Origin: CAVWDI01 sp963793095
GTDB lineage: Bacteria; Chloroflexota; Anaerolineae; Anaerolineales; UBA4823
DNA length: 64,000 nucleotides
Direction: 5' to 3'
Assembly: GCA_963793095.1 (NCBI GenBank)
Contig: CAWBYY010000011.1
Span: 744,001 to 808,000, forward strand
The stretch's first letter is position 1. Each line of letters opens with the position of its first letter. Both the position numbers and the translations under genes were made by a program. The notes beneath the pieces are model-generated. The model was not told where the DNA came from. It saw nothing but the letters and a program-made list of their open reading frames with translations, and did no database searches. Positions 1 through 7,769 of this stretch are shown here, in pieces.

Positions 1-125
1 CCGGTGATGGAAGTCCATCCGGGCGAATCGTCTATCCGGTTCTGGACCTGGGCGAACTGCTGAAGGGTCTGCTCTCCCAGCAGCAGGCGGGCCAGTTGCT
101 TGCGCAGGTTACTGGTTTGTTTCAT
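1..125 (-). CDS. 5' end of a phage portal-like gene (cut by window edge)
   Basis: An open frame starts with ATG at 125 on the minus strand and runs off the left edge. It encodes 41 residues beginning MKQTSNLRKQ and ending with DDSPGWTSIT. A purine-rich ribosome binding site (GGAAGGAAA on the coding strand) lies just upstream. It follows the large terminase gene in the same direction, the usual place for a portal gene in tailed phages. The portal call rests on position only, because too little protein is visible for a domain match. It could also be another head gene. Confidence 0.4.
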   Translation of the reverse strand, partial: MKQTSNLRKQLARLLLGEQTLQQFAQVQNRIDDSPGWTSIT

Positions 126-203
126 ATGGATAATCCGTTTCCTTCCTCAGTTTCTTTTCTCTTGGAAATCCACGGGCTCAAATAATTTTCCAAGCCGCTG
201 AAC

Positions 204-1814
204 CTAAAAATCTAAATCCTGGAGCGGGTCGCTGACCGGGATAACCTCCGACACTGCCGAGCCCCACGGCTCCTCATCCAGCAGGGCGCACAGGGCAGCC
301 GAGATAACCAGGTCGTCATGGACAGGCTCGCCGCTGGCCGGGTCCCGGGTCCCATCAGGCACGCCCCACCGCAGGCGCCGTTCGGGCCCGGGGGAGATTT
401 CCATCTGGGTGTGGAGGCACTGCAGGCGGAATAGTTTCTGAAGAGAGATTGCCGCCTCGCTTCCCCCTCCTTCCCCGGGGTAAAGCTCCTCGCAAAAACA
501 ATCTTTAAACCTGCCGGTCACGATGACCGAGAGGAAGGACCAGCCCAGGTCGGACTTGGATTTGCTGGTGAAGATAAAAGGCATAACCTGGGAAGGGAAA
601 GCTTTGGCAAGAAAGCTGGAGAGGCCGGCTCCTACCCCGGTGGCGTCAACCACAATGCGGTGGGGCTGCCAGAGTTCTGCCAGGGCTTTCAGCTGGGCGT
701 AGAGCCGGGTGTGGTTCTCGGCGACCCACAGGCGCCGGTGGCGCACCAGGTAGCGCGGGGCTTTGATAAGGTCATCGTGCAGGGGTGTCAGGTCGATCTC
801 AACGATGGTCAGGCTGGTGGCATCCCGGGAGGGAGAGCTAACTTCGCCTCGCCCGCCGCTCAGGATCGCCATCCCGCTTTCACTGGCCGGGATCGCCGCC
901 CCGGGCTGGCGTCCGGCCTGGAATGACAGATTCTCGAGTTCTTCGCCGGCGATATCGACCAGGAAGGCGTAGATGGAGCCGGGTTCGGGGGCAGCCAGGG
1001 GCAGGTGGTCGCCCTGCATGAGGGCGAGCCGTTCGGGGGTGAACATGCCGCCTTCGGCGTCGATCTCCTCGCTGAAGTACTGGGTGCGGATAAAAGGATG
1101 CGAGCGGCCGTATTTGGCGATTTCACCGTCGACAAAATCGCCGTAAGCGGGCACTTCCTGCCGGACCAGGTCAGCGTCTATCTGGAAGACGCGCTGGATG
1201 CCGTCCAGCTTTTCCAGCTCCCGGGCGAGTCTCTTCTCGTGGGCCAGCAGGGTCTGCGAGGTCCAGGCGGTTCCCCAGAAAATTCTGGTGGCATTGGTGG
1301 AGGCGGCCATCGGGTTTATTTCCTTATCCCACTTTGCTGAAGTGACATCCTGGGCCTCATCACACTGCAAGAGTAAAGAGGCCGTTGCGCCAACGACATT
1401 GGAGGTCGGGGATCCCGACAGGAAAGCGATCCTGGCGCTGCCCAACCGGTAGATATAACCGCTTTCCTTCGTCCAGATTGTCCTGGTCACCAGGTTGCGC
1501 TCCAGGACGCGCTCCAGCCGGCGCATGGCGTTCAGGGACTGGGGCTTCCAGGTCGGGCTGACCTTGACCATTTCGGCCTCCAGCTGGGAATAGAGGGTCA
1601 GCAGGTAAGCCTCGATCTGGGCCTGGAGCTCGTTCTTGCCGGACTGGCGCGGGAAGATCACCACAAAGGTCAGCCCTCTGCAGTTGATCACAGAATCGAC
1701 CACCGCAGCGGCAACCTGCTCCTGGTAGCTGCGCAGCTGGATGGCGGAGGCGTGCTCGGCGAACAGGACTGCATTTTTCAGCAGCCTTTTGATCACAGTT
1801 TTTAGATCTGCCAT
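204..1814 (-). CDS. terL: Phage terminase large subunit
   Basis: The 536-residue protein is the ATPase-nuclease that packages phage DNA into proheads. The N-terminal half has a Walker A-like motif (PRQSGK, residues 55-60) and a hydrophobic Walker B strand ending in CDEAQ near residue 150. The C-terminal half has the RNase H-like nuclease signatures FLVDIAGEE, VVDATGVGAG and HDDLVISAAL, which supply the acidic metal ligands. Length and domain order are normal for the family. It sits in a minus-strand run of small phage-type genes and is followed by a portal-like gene. The ribosome binding site before the chosen ATG is weak, so the exact start is uncertain. Confidence 0.88.
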   Translation of the reverse strand: MADLKTVIKRLLKNAVLFAEHASAIQLRSYQEQVAAAVVDSVINCRGLTFVVIFPRQSGKNELQAQIEAYLLTLYSQLEAEMVKVSPTWKPQSLNAMRRLERVLERNLVTRTIWTKESGYIYRLGSARIAFLSGSPTSNVVGATASLLLQCDEAQDVTSAKWDKEINPMAASTNATRIFWGTAWTSQTLLAHEKRLARELEKLDGIQRVFQIDADLVRQEVPAYGDFVDGEIAKYGRSHPFIRTQYFSEEIDAEGGMFTPERLALMQGDHLPLAAPEPGSIYAFLVDIAGEELENLSFQAGRQPGAAIPASESGMAILSGGRGEVSSPSRDATSLTIVEIDLTPLHDDLIKAPRYLVRHRRLWVAENHTRLYAQLKALAELWQPHRIVVDATGVGAGLSSFLAKAFPSQVMPFIFTSKSKSDLGWSFLSVIVTGRFKDCFCEELYPGEGGGSEAAISLQKLFRLQCLHTQMEISPGPERRLRWGVPDGTRDPASGEPVHDDLVISAALCALLDEEPWGSAVSEVIPVSDPLQDLDF

Positions 1815-1878
1815 CTGGTTCGTACTCGGACATATCCAGCTCGTCAGGTCGTCCCACGGGTGGGAGGCTGCCCGCTGC

Positions 1879-2193
1879 TCAGGATAAATTGGGGTTTGCG
1901 CCGGCGTAGGGGTTCCACAGCTCGGCGATCACGTCTGTGTAATCCTTATCGGCTGAATTTGATTTTATGCGCTCATCGGTCACAATGCCGTAGACCATAA
2001 TCCGGGCCCAGCGGTCGGGGTCCCGCAGGACGCCTGTAGCCAGGGCCAGCCTGAGGCGGTCCAGGGCTTCATCGCCGGATTTATTTTCAACGGACACGGC
2101 TAAAGCCACGGTTATAACCGCCTGCTTTATTTTGTGGATCAGGCCTTCTTTTACGGCGTATTTCGCCTGGTCAGATAGTGAAGTAGTAGCCAT
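1879..2193 (-). CDS. Small phage-cluster protein of unknown function
   Basis: A 104-residue, mostly helical, charged protein starting MATTSLSDQAKYAV. It has a good ribosome binding site (AAGGAG, 9 bases before the ATG) and ends 65 bases upstream of the terminase start on the same strand. There is no signal peptide, membrane segment or cysteine motif. A gene directly before the large terminase is often the small terminase or a head-assembly protein, but I see no DNA-binding motif. I therefore leave the function open. Confidence 0.6.
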   Translation of the reverse strand: MATTSLSDQAKYAVKEGLIHKIKQAVITVALAVSVENKSGDEALDRLRLALATGVLRDPDRWARIMVYGIVTDERIKSNSADKDYTDVIAELWNPYAGANPNLS

Positions 2194-2256
2194 AATGTTT
2201 ACTCCTTTTTATTGACGTTTCCCTGAAGGGAAGTGCCGCTGCACCCCAAAACGTAT

Positions 2257-2433
2257 TTAGAATTTCTGTATACAGCAACCAGGCGGAACCGGCAGGGGCG
2301 GCCACGGGATAGCATCTGCTGCCGGACAGTGCCTTCGTATATATAGTGACAGAAGATATTTCTCTTCCAGGGCAAAATTGGGAGACTTGAGCAGAGCGCC
2401 TGTCTCTTCCATGCGTAACTGTCTGGAAGTCAT
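2257..2433 (-). CDS. Small phage-cluster ORF, translationally coupled
   Basis: A 58-residue frame starts at an ATG that overlaps the stop codon of the upstream structural gene (ATGA arrangement at 2431-2435), which suggests translational coupling. The protein starts MTSRQLRMEETGALL and has a proline-rich, cysteine-containing tail (PWPPLPVPPGCC). I recognise no family. The overlap and the shared strand are the only support for it being real. Confidence 0.45.
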   Translation of the reverse strand: MTSRQLRMEETGALLKSPNFALEEKYLLSLYIRRHCPAADAIPWPPLPVPPGCCIQKF

Positions 2434-3194
2434 CAGAAAATCCCCCATTTGTTGTTGAAATAAACTTCCAGTATATTTCTGTCCGGTTCGGACAATGCCT
2501 GGCTGTAAATTGCTATTTCTCCAATCCAGGAGGTATTGACCATGTTGTATCCGCCAGTGTCATACCTGGCAAATATTGCGCTTGTGCCGCCCATTGCATT
2601 TCTTCTATCACCAGATTCTTGCTCTCCAGAACCTGCATTCTTGTAAAGCGTGGAATACAAAGAGTCATACACAATAATTATCAATTGGGCATCGGCTGTT
2701 AACGGGGTTGATGTAAAACCAACCCAATCATTACCCTGGTAATAGCCAGATTCATTCAGCCAGAGCATAAAATTTGTATTATTGAAATCGAATACGATTT
2801 GGTTTATTGAATTACTCGCTGGATAAAACACAGCCGCAATAGTCTGGTCGCTGCTTGCAGCGCTTGGGGAGAAACTCATGCCATCGCTTCCATCAGCCAT
2901 TCCAACACTCAGACCATTTTGAATATTAACTTTGTACCTTGGTCTTCGATTATCTAAGGGTGCAGCAGCATTTACACCATTTCCAGATTTGTCATTAATC
3001 TGGTAAATCTTGTCCCCGTCGCCGGAGACCGGGGTCACCCCGGCATCTGTAAACATACTGCTGGGATCGGAAAAATCGAACCAGATTTCCAAATTGGATA
3101 AATCAAGCGGAGAGAACCCTGCAGCACGGCGCAGGGCCTGCTGCTTGATAATTAACTGCCCGGGGAGCGGCAGCACGCCTGAACGGTTGGACAC
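2433..3194 (-). CDS. Phage structural protein with LamG/concanavalin-like fold
   Basis: The 253-residue protein starts at GTG (3194-3192). Residues from about 30 to the end have the layout of laminin-G/concanavalin-like domains of phage tail or fibre proteins: LEIWFDFSD at the start, then VSGDGDKIYQINDKSGNG, a paired asparagine/proline stretch (NRRPRY), and a C-terminal strand WIGEIAIYSQALSEPDRNILE before NNKWG. Such domains bind glycans or decorate virions. It lies between a small beta-rich virion-type protein and a 58-residue ORF, all co-directional. Whether it is fibre, baseplate or decoration cannot be told from sequence. Confidence 0.68.
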   Translation of the reverse strand: MSNRSGVLPLPGQLIIKQQALRRAAGFSPLDLSNLEIWFDFSDPSSMFTDAGVTPVSGDGDKIYQINDKSGNGVNAAAPLDNRRPRYKVNIQNGLSVGMADGSDGMSFSPSAASSDQTIAAVFYPASNSINQIVFDFNNTNFMLWLNESGYYQGNDWVGFTSTPLTADAQLIIIVYDSLYSTLYKNAGSGEQESGDRRNAMGGTSAIFARYDTGGYNMVNTSWIGEIAIYSQALSEPDRNILEVYFNNKWGIF

Positions 3195-3202
3195 AGCCCT
3201 GC

Positions 3203-3484
3203 CTAAAGGGTTAATGCGAGCCAGGATACACCTTCGCCGTTGGTGTCCGCGTCCAGGATAATTTCGGACAGGTCCCCGACAAACTCGAACACCACCGAAT
3301 CGCCGGCGTCCAATTCCAGGCCGTTGGCGCTGGTCACGTCGCCGGCGCCGTCGTTCCCGACATAGACATTGTTGCTGTTGGCGAGCAGGGCCTTGACCAT
3401 GATCGGCCCGTTGATCACCTGGCTGCCGAGCGCTTCGGCTGTCCCGGCGGCTGCTACAGTTTTCTGTCCGGATTTAGCTGCCAT
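3203..3484 (-). CDS. Small beta-rich phage virion-type protein
   Basis: A 93-residue acidic protein rich in beta-strand residues, with a strong ribosome binding site (GGAG, 8 bases before the ATG at 3484). The pattern of a short TAEALGSQ strand, the strand VYVGNDGAGDVTSANGLELDAGD and the end EGVSWLAL is one I associate with small phage head or tail decoration proteins. There is no signal peptide. It lies just upstream of the LamG-like structural gene, so both probably belong to one virion module. Confidence 0.6.
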   Translation of the reverse strand: MAAKSGQKTVAAAGTAEALGSQVINGPIMVKALLANSNNVYVGNDGAGDVTSANGLELDAGDSVVFEFVGDLSEIILDADTNGEGVSWLALTL

Positions 3485-3496
3485 AATTAACTCCTA

Positions 3497-3775
3497 TTAC
3501 ACAAAAAACGTCCGCAGCAGGGCGACCAGGCTCATAAACGTGCTGCCGGCCGAGGACAGGTTATAGATCGACTTGGAGCGGGTCACGTCGTCCTTGATCA
3601 CCCGGATGCGCTCCTCAAAATCGCGGGAACATTCTTCCAGCTCGGCGAAGCGCTGGTCCGCCATCTCCTTGTGGTGCTCCTGGGCTATCTCGATATTCTT
3701 GATCTCAAAGCGCAGCAGGTCGATGGTGTGCTTGAGCTGCTGGGCGAACAGCTCGCCCTGGGGGTCCTCGCTCAC
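3497..3775 (-). CDS. Phage-cluster coiled-coil protein
   Basis: About 92 residues from a GTG at 3775 (a CTG nine bases upstream is an alternative start). The sequence is a long amphipathic helix with heptad-like leucine and isoleucine spacing (ELFAQQLKHTIDLLRFEIKN onwards), many Glu/Arg/Lys residues, and a short hydrophobic C-terminus (MSLVALLRTFFV) that may be a membrane anchor. The reading frame remains open further upstream, but that extension is low-complexity Gly/Pro/Arg and overlaps the preceding gene, so I reject it. Function is unknown. Position suggests a phage accessory or lysis-associated protein. Confidence 0.5.
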   Translation of the reverse strand: MSEDPQGELFAQQLKHTIDLLRFEIKNIEIAQEHHKEMADQRFAELEECSRDFEERIRVIKDDVTRSKSIYNLSSAGSTFMSLVALLRTFFV

Positions 3776-3780
3776 CGCCT

Positions 3781-4026
3781 TCAGACCTGCAGCCCCAGCT
3801 CTTCCACCAGCTCGCGGACCGCCTGGTGGATGCTCTCCTGGAATTCCAGCAAAACCGGGCAGTCCCGGCGGGCGGGGCAGTCCTCGCAGGCCTGGGTGCT
3901 GCGCTGCAGCTGGCGCACCGCCCGGCGCAGGTCGCGGCTGAGCCCGGTCACCTCCCGGCACTTTTCGCGCACCGGGCAGTTCAGGCGGGCCAGGATGGCT
4001 TCGTTGGAGGGTTTAGGATTTTCCAT
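3781..4026 (-). CDS. Small cysteine-rich phage-cluster protein
   Basis: An 81-residue protein with two cysteine motifs, CPVREKC (about residues 17-23) and CEDCPARRDC (about 47-56), that could bind zinc or an iron-sulfur cluster. The rest is helical and charged. The ATG at 4026 is preceded by a ribosome binding site (AAAGGAG). It overlaps no neighbour and belongs to the minus-strand phage run. I do not recognise the family. Confidence 0.55.
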   Translation of the reverse strand: MENPKPSNEAILARLNCPVREKCREVTGLSRDLRRAVRQLQRSTQACEDCPARRDCPVLLEFQESIHQAVRELVEELGLQV

Positions 4027-4038
4027 TGTTTACTCCTT

Positions 4039-4407
4039 TCAGAGCCTCAGGCGCAGCTCCTGGGCGACTTCCTCCAGGGCTTCGTTCAGCGCCTGTTTGA
4101 ACTGGTCGCCCTTGCCGGAGTCCAGCTCGGCCTGGGTCTTCAGCAGGTTCGCCAGGCGGGTGGCAGAGAGGCCCAGGGCGCTCAGCGACCTGACCGCCTC
4201 GTCGAGCCCCTGGCTTTCCTTCGCCAGGGTGAACAGCCGCCGGGCGCTGGCCCGCAGCATGGCGATCTCGGCACTCAAGCCGCCGTCCAGCAGGGCTTCC
4301 AGCTCGCTGAGCTCATCATCCCGGAAGCCGGGCGTGTAGGGTTCAGCCGGCCCCGGGCCGGGAGGGTTCGGCCCGGGCGGCTGGCTTTTGGCTCTGGCGG
4401 CTGGCAC
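4039..4407 (-). CDS. Helical phage-cluster protein with proline-rich N-terminus
   Basis: The 122-residue protein begins with about 30 Pro/Gly-rich residues, followed by a helical, leucine-rich domain (DDELSELEALLDGGLSAEIA and onward) ending in a charged helix. It lies second in the cluster from the promoter side. The C-terminal arrangement of helices is of a kind I associate with hypothetical genes near Chloroflexota phage terminases, but I cannot name a function. A small-terminase-like or scaffold role is conceivable. Confidence 0.5.
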   Translation of the reverse strand: MPAARAKSQPPGPNPPGPGPAEPYTPGFRDDELSELEALLDGGLSAEIAMLRASARRLFTLAKESQGLDEAVRSLSALGLSATRLANLLKTQAELDSGKGDQFKQALNEALEEVAQELRLRL

Positions 4408-4412
4408 CGGTT

Positions 4413-4889
4413 TTAATTTTCCTCCCGGCCGGAGAGCGGGGCGATCTTCTTGGGGTTGGCCTGGGGTCTGCCGTAGTTCTGGCGGTCCTCCGGGCTGGGC
4501 TGCACCCTGGGGCGGGCGTAGCGCTCGCTGACTTCGCGGCTGAGCTCCGGCTCGTCCGGGTGCCCGCCCGGGCAGCCGTTCGCTTTCCTGCCGGCGGGCC
4601 TGGGGCTGATCAGGAATACGGCCTGGTTGGCAGCCAGGGCGCTCAGCAGGGCCGAAACCAGGCCCAGGGCGCCCTCAGAACTGCAGGTCAGATTGAGGTT
4701 GAGCTGATCTCCCCAGCCCGCGCAGGATAAACCGAACGCCCCGGCCGCGCTCAGGCAGACCAGGGCCAGCATAATTAGCCGTTTGTAGGTCGCCTCCAGC
4801 GGCTGGTACCAGGACTTGAAACCGGGGACATAGGAAAAGAGCAGCGAAAGGATGGTGGAAACAATGGCGGCGAGCGCCTGGGGGGTCAT
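4413..4889 (-). CDS. Phage small membrane protein, holin-like
   Basis: The start is the ATG at 4889 behind a strong GGAGG site. The 158 residues contain three hydrophobic segments (about residues 1-20, 36-55 and 72-98) separated by short loops, then a hydrophilic Pro/Arg-rich tail of about 60 residues. Holins have two to three membrane segments and a charged tail, so it could be a holin that opens the cytoplasmic membrane for endolysin. No endolysin gene is visible in the window. It is the first gene of the phage-like transcription unit. Confidence 0.5.
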   Translation of the reverse strand: MTPQALAAIVSTILSLLFSYVPGFKSWYQPLEATYKRLIMLALVCLSAAGAFGLSCAGWGDQLNLNLTCSSEGALGLVSALLSALAANQAVFLISPRPAGRKANGCPGGHPDEPELSREVSERYARPRVQPSPEDRQNYGRPQANPKKIAPLSGREEN

Positions 4890-4935
4890 GGGTGCCTCCT
4901 TTTGGGTGGGTGATCTGGTTGAAGGGTTTGGCACC

Positions 4936-4964
4936 ACTATAGAACATTTGTGCTATGATTTCAA
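4936..4964 (-). promoter_or_regulatory. Promoter of the phage-like cluster with SOS-box-like operator
   Basis: On the minus strand TTGAAA (4964-4959) and TATAGT (4941-4936) are separated by exactly 17 bases, a good sigma-70-type promoter 47 bases before the first gene of the phage cluster. The spacer and first base of the -10 box carry the near-palindrome AGCACAAATGTTCT (4954-4941), one mismatch from the perfect repeat AGAACA-N2-TGTTCT. That resembles the Gram-positive-type LexA box (GAAC-N4-GTTC). A LexA-like repressor bound there would block the promoter. Confidence 0.5.
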
Positions 4965-5353
4965 GGGCTTAAAGGGAAAATCCCCCCATGTGGTGGGGGG
5001 AGGGGTGGATTTAACGTGTTGTGGGAGGGTATTGTTGAGCATATTGCCCGACACATCACGCTCATCTCATCGAATTAGTCGGTTAACCTTTACTCTTTAC
5101 GGCCAAGAAGGTTGGATGAGCATGAATCATGATGGTAGACAAAGATTTGGATTACAATTACATTCCCCCGATCCGGGATGTCGAATCAGGCTTTTCAAAT
5201 TGAGCCTGATCTCGTATTTTTGTGTCTTGAGAGTGTTCCTACAATTTGTGGTTCTAAATCAAAGAGGTATGTTTTTCGATGTTAATTTCTAATGTGCAAA
5301 GTCGTTATGTGGTACATTTTTCGCTCGACAAAAACAAGCAAGTTCTTATTGAG
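4965..5353. other. Intergenic stretch, one strong hairpin
   Basis: No convincing gene. At 4982-5000 six C and six G residues form a perfect inverted repeat around ATGTGGT. On the minus strand it is followed by ATTTT and could end transcription arriving from upstream before the phage promoter. A short plus-strand frame (about 24 codons from the ATG at 5129, ending SGFSN) is too short to support. The rest is AT-rich without recognisable structure. Confidence 0.35.
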
Positions 5354-6039
5354 TTACGTTTTCAACTTGGCAACCAACTTTTCTGCAAAATCACTATCCA
5401 AAACTTGAATATAAAATTGACCAACTGCATTTTCATTTGTTATGATTGAATTTAATCCACCTGAAACATCATTTAGTCTCGCCCAGTAACACGATTCGAT
5501 TACATCAGATCCTGCATCGCCTTTGTACATTCCGGTTGAATATCTCTTCCTACTAAATAAGTTCCTGGGTTAAGGATTGTAGGGTTATTATTCTCTGGTG
5601 GAAATGTATTCTCGAGCTTCAATAGCTCACATTAAGTCTCAAATGCAAAATCAAATTCTTAATTTCAATATAGTATTGTCCTATTGCATTTTCATTGCTG
5701 ATAACTGAATTTAGATCGCCGTTTATATCATTTAGCCGTGCCCAATAGCAGGATTCAATAATATTGTCACCCGCATTGCCCCAATATATACCAGGTTCAA
5801 TATCTGTTCCCACAATATAAGTTCCAATTTTTATAAACCCGGTTATAGGTGTGTCTATTGGTGTTATATTGGTTGGGGTTTCGATTTCTATAATTTGGCC
5901 TTTTAAATCATCATTCTCAATCTCAGGAATTGACTGTGCAGTTTCTCCGACAGGCAAATCTAAATATTCCCTTCTCCGCAGGCTAAAGCGGTAAATAATA
6001 TAGCTACAAATATTAACGATAAAGATAATCTTTATTCAT
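5354..6039 (-). pseudogene. Decayed two-domain lipoprotein gene
   Basis: Read on the minus strand, a ribosome binding site (AAGGAGG) precedes an ATG at 6039. Shifting one frame gives a lipoprotein signal ending TALAC. A second shift enters domain 1 (about 5,957-5,660), with motifs GTYIVGTDIEPGIY, ESCYWARLNDINGDLNS and NENAIGQYYIEI. After a further shift and an in-frame TAA near 5,636, domain 2 (about 5,610-5,354) repeats the same motifs (GTYLVGRDIQ, ESCYWARLND, NENAVGQFYIQV). This beta-domain occurs at the C-terminus of secreted Gram-positive-style lipoproteins. Five or so lesions across one gene make true decay more likely than sequencing error alone. Confidence 0.65.
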
Positions 6040-6488
6040 TGAAATTTTTGCCTCCTTAAAATTTTTCCCTTAACAAGATTTTCTTGTTTATAAATGGATA
6101 TAGATGTAGGAATTTTCCAAGTTTTTCTAGTTTTGCTAATAATACTTAATTGTATAACCTCCCCAGATGCTTATACAAATTTTAAATCAGTTTATAAATA
6201 TTATAAATTATGTTGGTGATCATGCAACAACATTTCTGTTAAAGCGGACAGTTGATCCTTTAGCCCAGTATTTCAACACCTAATAATATTTAAATAGATC
6301 CTGCAAGACTCCGGGTCTCACTAATCTGCAGATTTAGTTGGGAGTTAATCGTCCAAGTAAGAAGTCTAATTGGGGAAGATTCCTGCATATCCGTTTATTT
6401 TTCTGGTTTCCAGCCTATCATCTCCACCTACGCAGTTAAGCCCAAGCCGGGGCCTCAGCGGCCGCCCCAGTTTGCCGCGTATTGAAAT
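6040..6488. other. AT-rich gene-free stretch
   Basis: The first 300 bases are strongly AT-rich with many stops in all frames. The last 80 bases are GC-rich and lead into the first REP-like element. I see no gene, RNA or clear promoter apart from the ribosome binding site region of the decayed lipoprotein gene at its left end. Confidence 0.4.
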
Positions 6489-6579
6489 GTGCCTGGCACG
6501 TCAAATGGGATGAAGTTCGACCTGCCGTTTATCTGGGTTAGCGTTGGGGTGTCAACCCCCCGGGCACGTATCTGGCACC
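6489..6579. repeat. REP-like doublet element, degenerate copy
   Basis: The palindrome GTGCCTGGCAC (6489-6499) is followed by GTCAAATGGGATGAAGTTCG. About 90 bases later a degenerate partner TATCTGGCAC ends at 6579. Spacing and the internal block (GTCAA..TGG.TGAAGTTC.ACC.GC) match the better copies at 6621-6708, 11416-11503 and 14888-14976. Confidence 0.55.
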
Positions 6580-6620
6580 TGGTGGCGATCACGCTTCCCC
6601 TTTACGGCCGGCGTAATTAA

Positions 6621-6708
6621 GTGCCCGGCACATCACCTGGATAAAACTTCACCCGCCTGTAATGCAAGCTTATATTGCGGTCTCCCTTGGCAAAGAAGTG
6701 CCGGGCAC
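6621..6708. repeat. REP-like doublet element (88 bp)
   Basis: Two palindromic 11-mers, GTGCCCGGCAC (6621-6631) and GTGCCGGGCAC (6698-6708), bound an 88-base unit. The interior starts CATCACCTGGATAAAACTTC, which aligns with the other copies. The right palindrome lies 6 bases from the repaired stop codon of the neighbouring TetR gene. No transposase is next to it. Such paired palindromes resemble REP/BIME elements mobilised by Y1 (RAYT) transposases. Confidence 0.7.
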
Positions 6709-6714
6709 GTCCGG

Positions 6715-7288
6715 TCAGACCTCCCTTTCCAGCCGCGCAGGTAGAGCCTCCACCGAGGCCTCAAAAGCCGCCCCCAGGTCGCCGCCGCGCTGGAGCTGCT
6801 CCCTCAGCTCGAGCATCACAAAGCCGTGCACAAGCGCCAGGGCGCCCCTCAGCGCCTCCAGCGAGCGCTCCCGGCCCGCTGATCCCCGCCATGACCTGCT
6901 GGACGGCGATCGCCTGGCTCTCCAGCTCAGCCGGGTCGGCCCGCAGTTCGGGGTCGCGGGTCGAGTATGCCAGGGTGTAGGCGTTGGGGTGGGCGTGGGC
7001 GTAGGCGCGGTGGAGGCGGAACAGTCTCAACAGGCGCTCTTTAGGGCTGGCAGACGGATCCTCCAGGGCCGGCTGGTAAGCCGCGAACAGCTCCCGGAAG
7101 GTGCGCTCGACTACCAGCCTGAGCAGCTCTTTTTTGCCCCTTATATGGTTGTAAAGCGAGGGCGTTTGGACGCCCACCGCCCCGGCCACCTCCTTGAGGG
7201 ACAGGTTTTCAACCCCCTGGCTTTCGATGATCTGGCAGGCAGCCGTGACGATCGTGCTGAGGTCGGTCCGGGCGGGGTAAGGCGACAT
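6715..7288 (-). CDS. TetR-family regulator, single-base frameshift
   Basis: Residues 1-55 form the TetR helix-turn-helix (LKEVAGAVGVQTPSLYNHIR with GKKELL after it). In the starting frame the protein loses similarity after about residue 130 and ends in an Arg/Gly-rich tail at 6761. Shifting one base near 6,890 restores a typical WHG-type C-terminal domain (motif LEALRGALALVHGFVMLE) that ends with TGA at 6715-6717, giving the usual 191 residues. It lies 17 bases downstream of a DUF4260 gene in the same unit and probably represses both through the ATTAGT-N7-ACTAAT operator at 7725-7743. The last 75 bases are one of three copies of a dispersed repeat. Confidence 0.78.
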
Positions 7289-7305
7289 TTTCAGCTCCTA
7301 TTTAA

Positions 7306-7701
7306 TTAAATGCGTGAGAAGTGGGTCTCTTTAACCTCACCCGGGTATTTGAAGCCGTAGCCGACGGCCCGGTCCATCCCGATGTGGGCCAGCCAGATCA
7401 GGGCGACCTGGATCCCGGGCTGGTAGCCGGCCAGGTAGCTGAACAGGCCCAAACCGAACGGGAGGATGGTTGTGTGGAGCAGGTTGTAGACCACTGCGCC
7501 GGCTTTTTTGTCCGCCAGGTACACCAGCAGGGCCAGGTCGGGCGCAAAGAACAAGAGCGCGAAGGTCCACCAGCTGAAATCCAGGCGGGCGTACGCCAGG
7601 ACCGAAACGACCAGCAGGGCCAGGCCCTCGGCGTGCAATAACAGGCGCGGCATGCTGAGCCTTTTCTTTGTCGTGTTTATTGCTTCTGTTTGAGCTGTCA
7701 T
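7306..7701 (-). CDS. DUF4260 membrane protein
   Basis: The 131-residue protein has four hydrophobic segments (about residues 22-40, 45-63, 68-88 and 92-112). The motifs APDLALLVYL, NLLHTTILP and WLAHIGMDRAVGYGFKYP are those of the DUF4260 family, small integral membrane proteins of unknown role often beside TetR regulators. The ATG at 7701 follows AGGAG. It is the first gene of a two-gene unit with a TetR regulator, behind a near-consensus promoter that overlaps the operator. A regulated stress or export-related function is only inference. Confidence 0.8.
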   Translation of the reverse strand: MTAQTEAINTTKKRLSMPRLLLHAEGLALLVVSVLAYARLDFSWWTFALLFFAPDLALLVYLADKKAGAVVYNLLHTTILPFGLGLFSYLAGYQPGIQVALIWLAHIGMDRAVGYGFKYPGEVKETHFSRI

Positions 7702-7724
7702 ATTTATCTCCTAAGGCTAACGTT

Positions 7725-7769
7725 ATTAGTTTTCAAGACTAATTATATTAGTTTTCCTGATTTTGTCAA
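7725..7769 (-). promoter_or_regulatory. Promoter and TetR operator of the DUF4260/TetR unit
   Basis: On the minus strand TTGACA (7769-7764) and TATAAT (7747-7742), both full consensus, are separated by 16 bases. The inverted repeat ATTAGT-N7-ACTAAT (7725-7743) overlaps the -10 box, and a third half-site ATTAGT lies at 7747-7752. The location fits autorepression by the downstream TetR protein. Confidence 0.7.

Noticed and set aside
3826..4416. Long plus-strand frames (196-222 codons) opposite the phage genes
   Set aside because: High GC with few stops creates shadows; Gly/Pro/Arg/Ala-rich or Ser/Arg-rich translations without domains, while the minus-strand genes have good starts and coupled spacing.
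4852..5292. A 146-codon plus-strand frame opposite the holin-like gene
   Set aside because: The first half is antisense to a well-supported gene, there is no ribosome binding site, and the residue pattern looks random.
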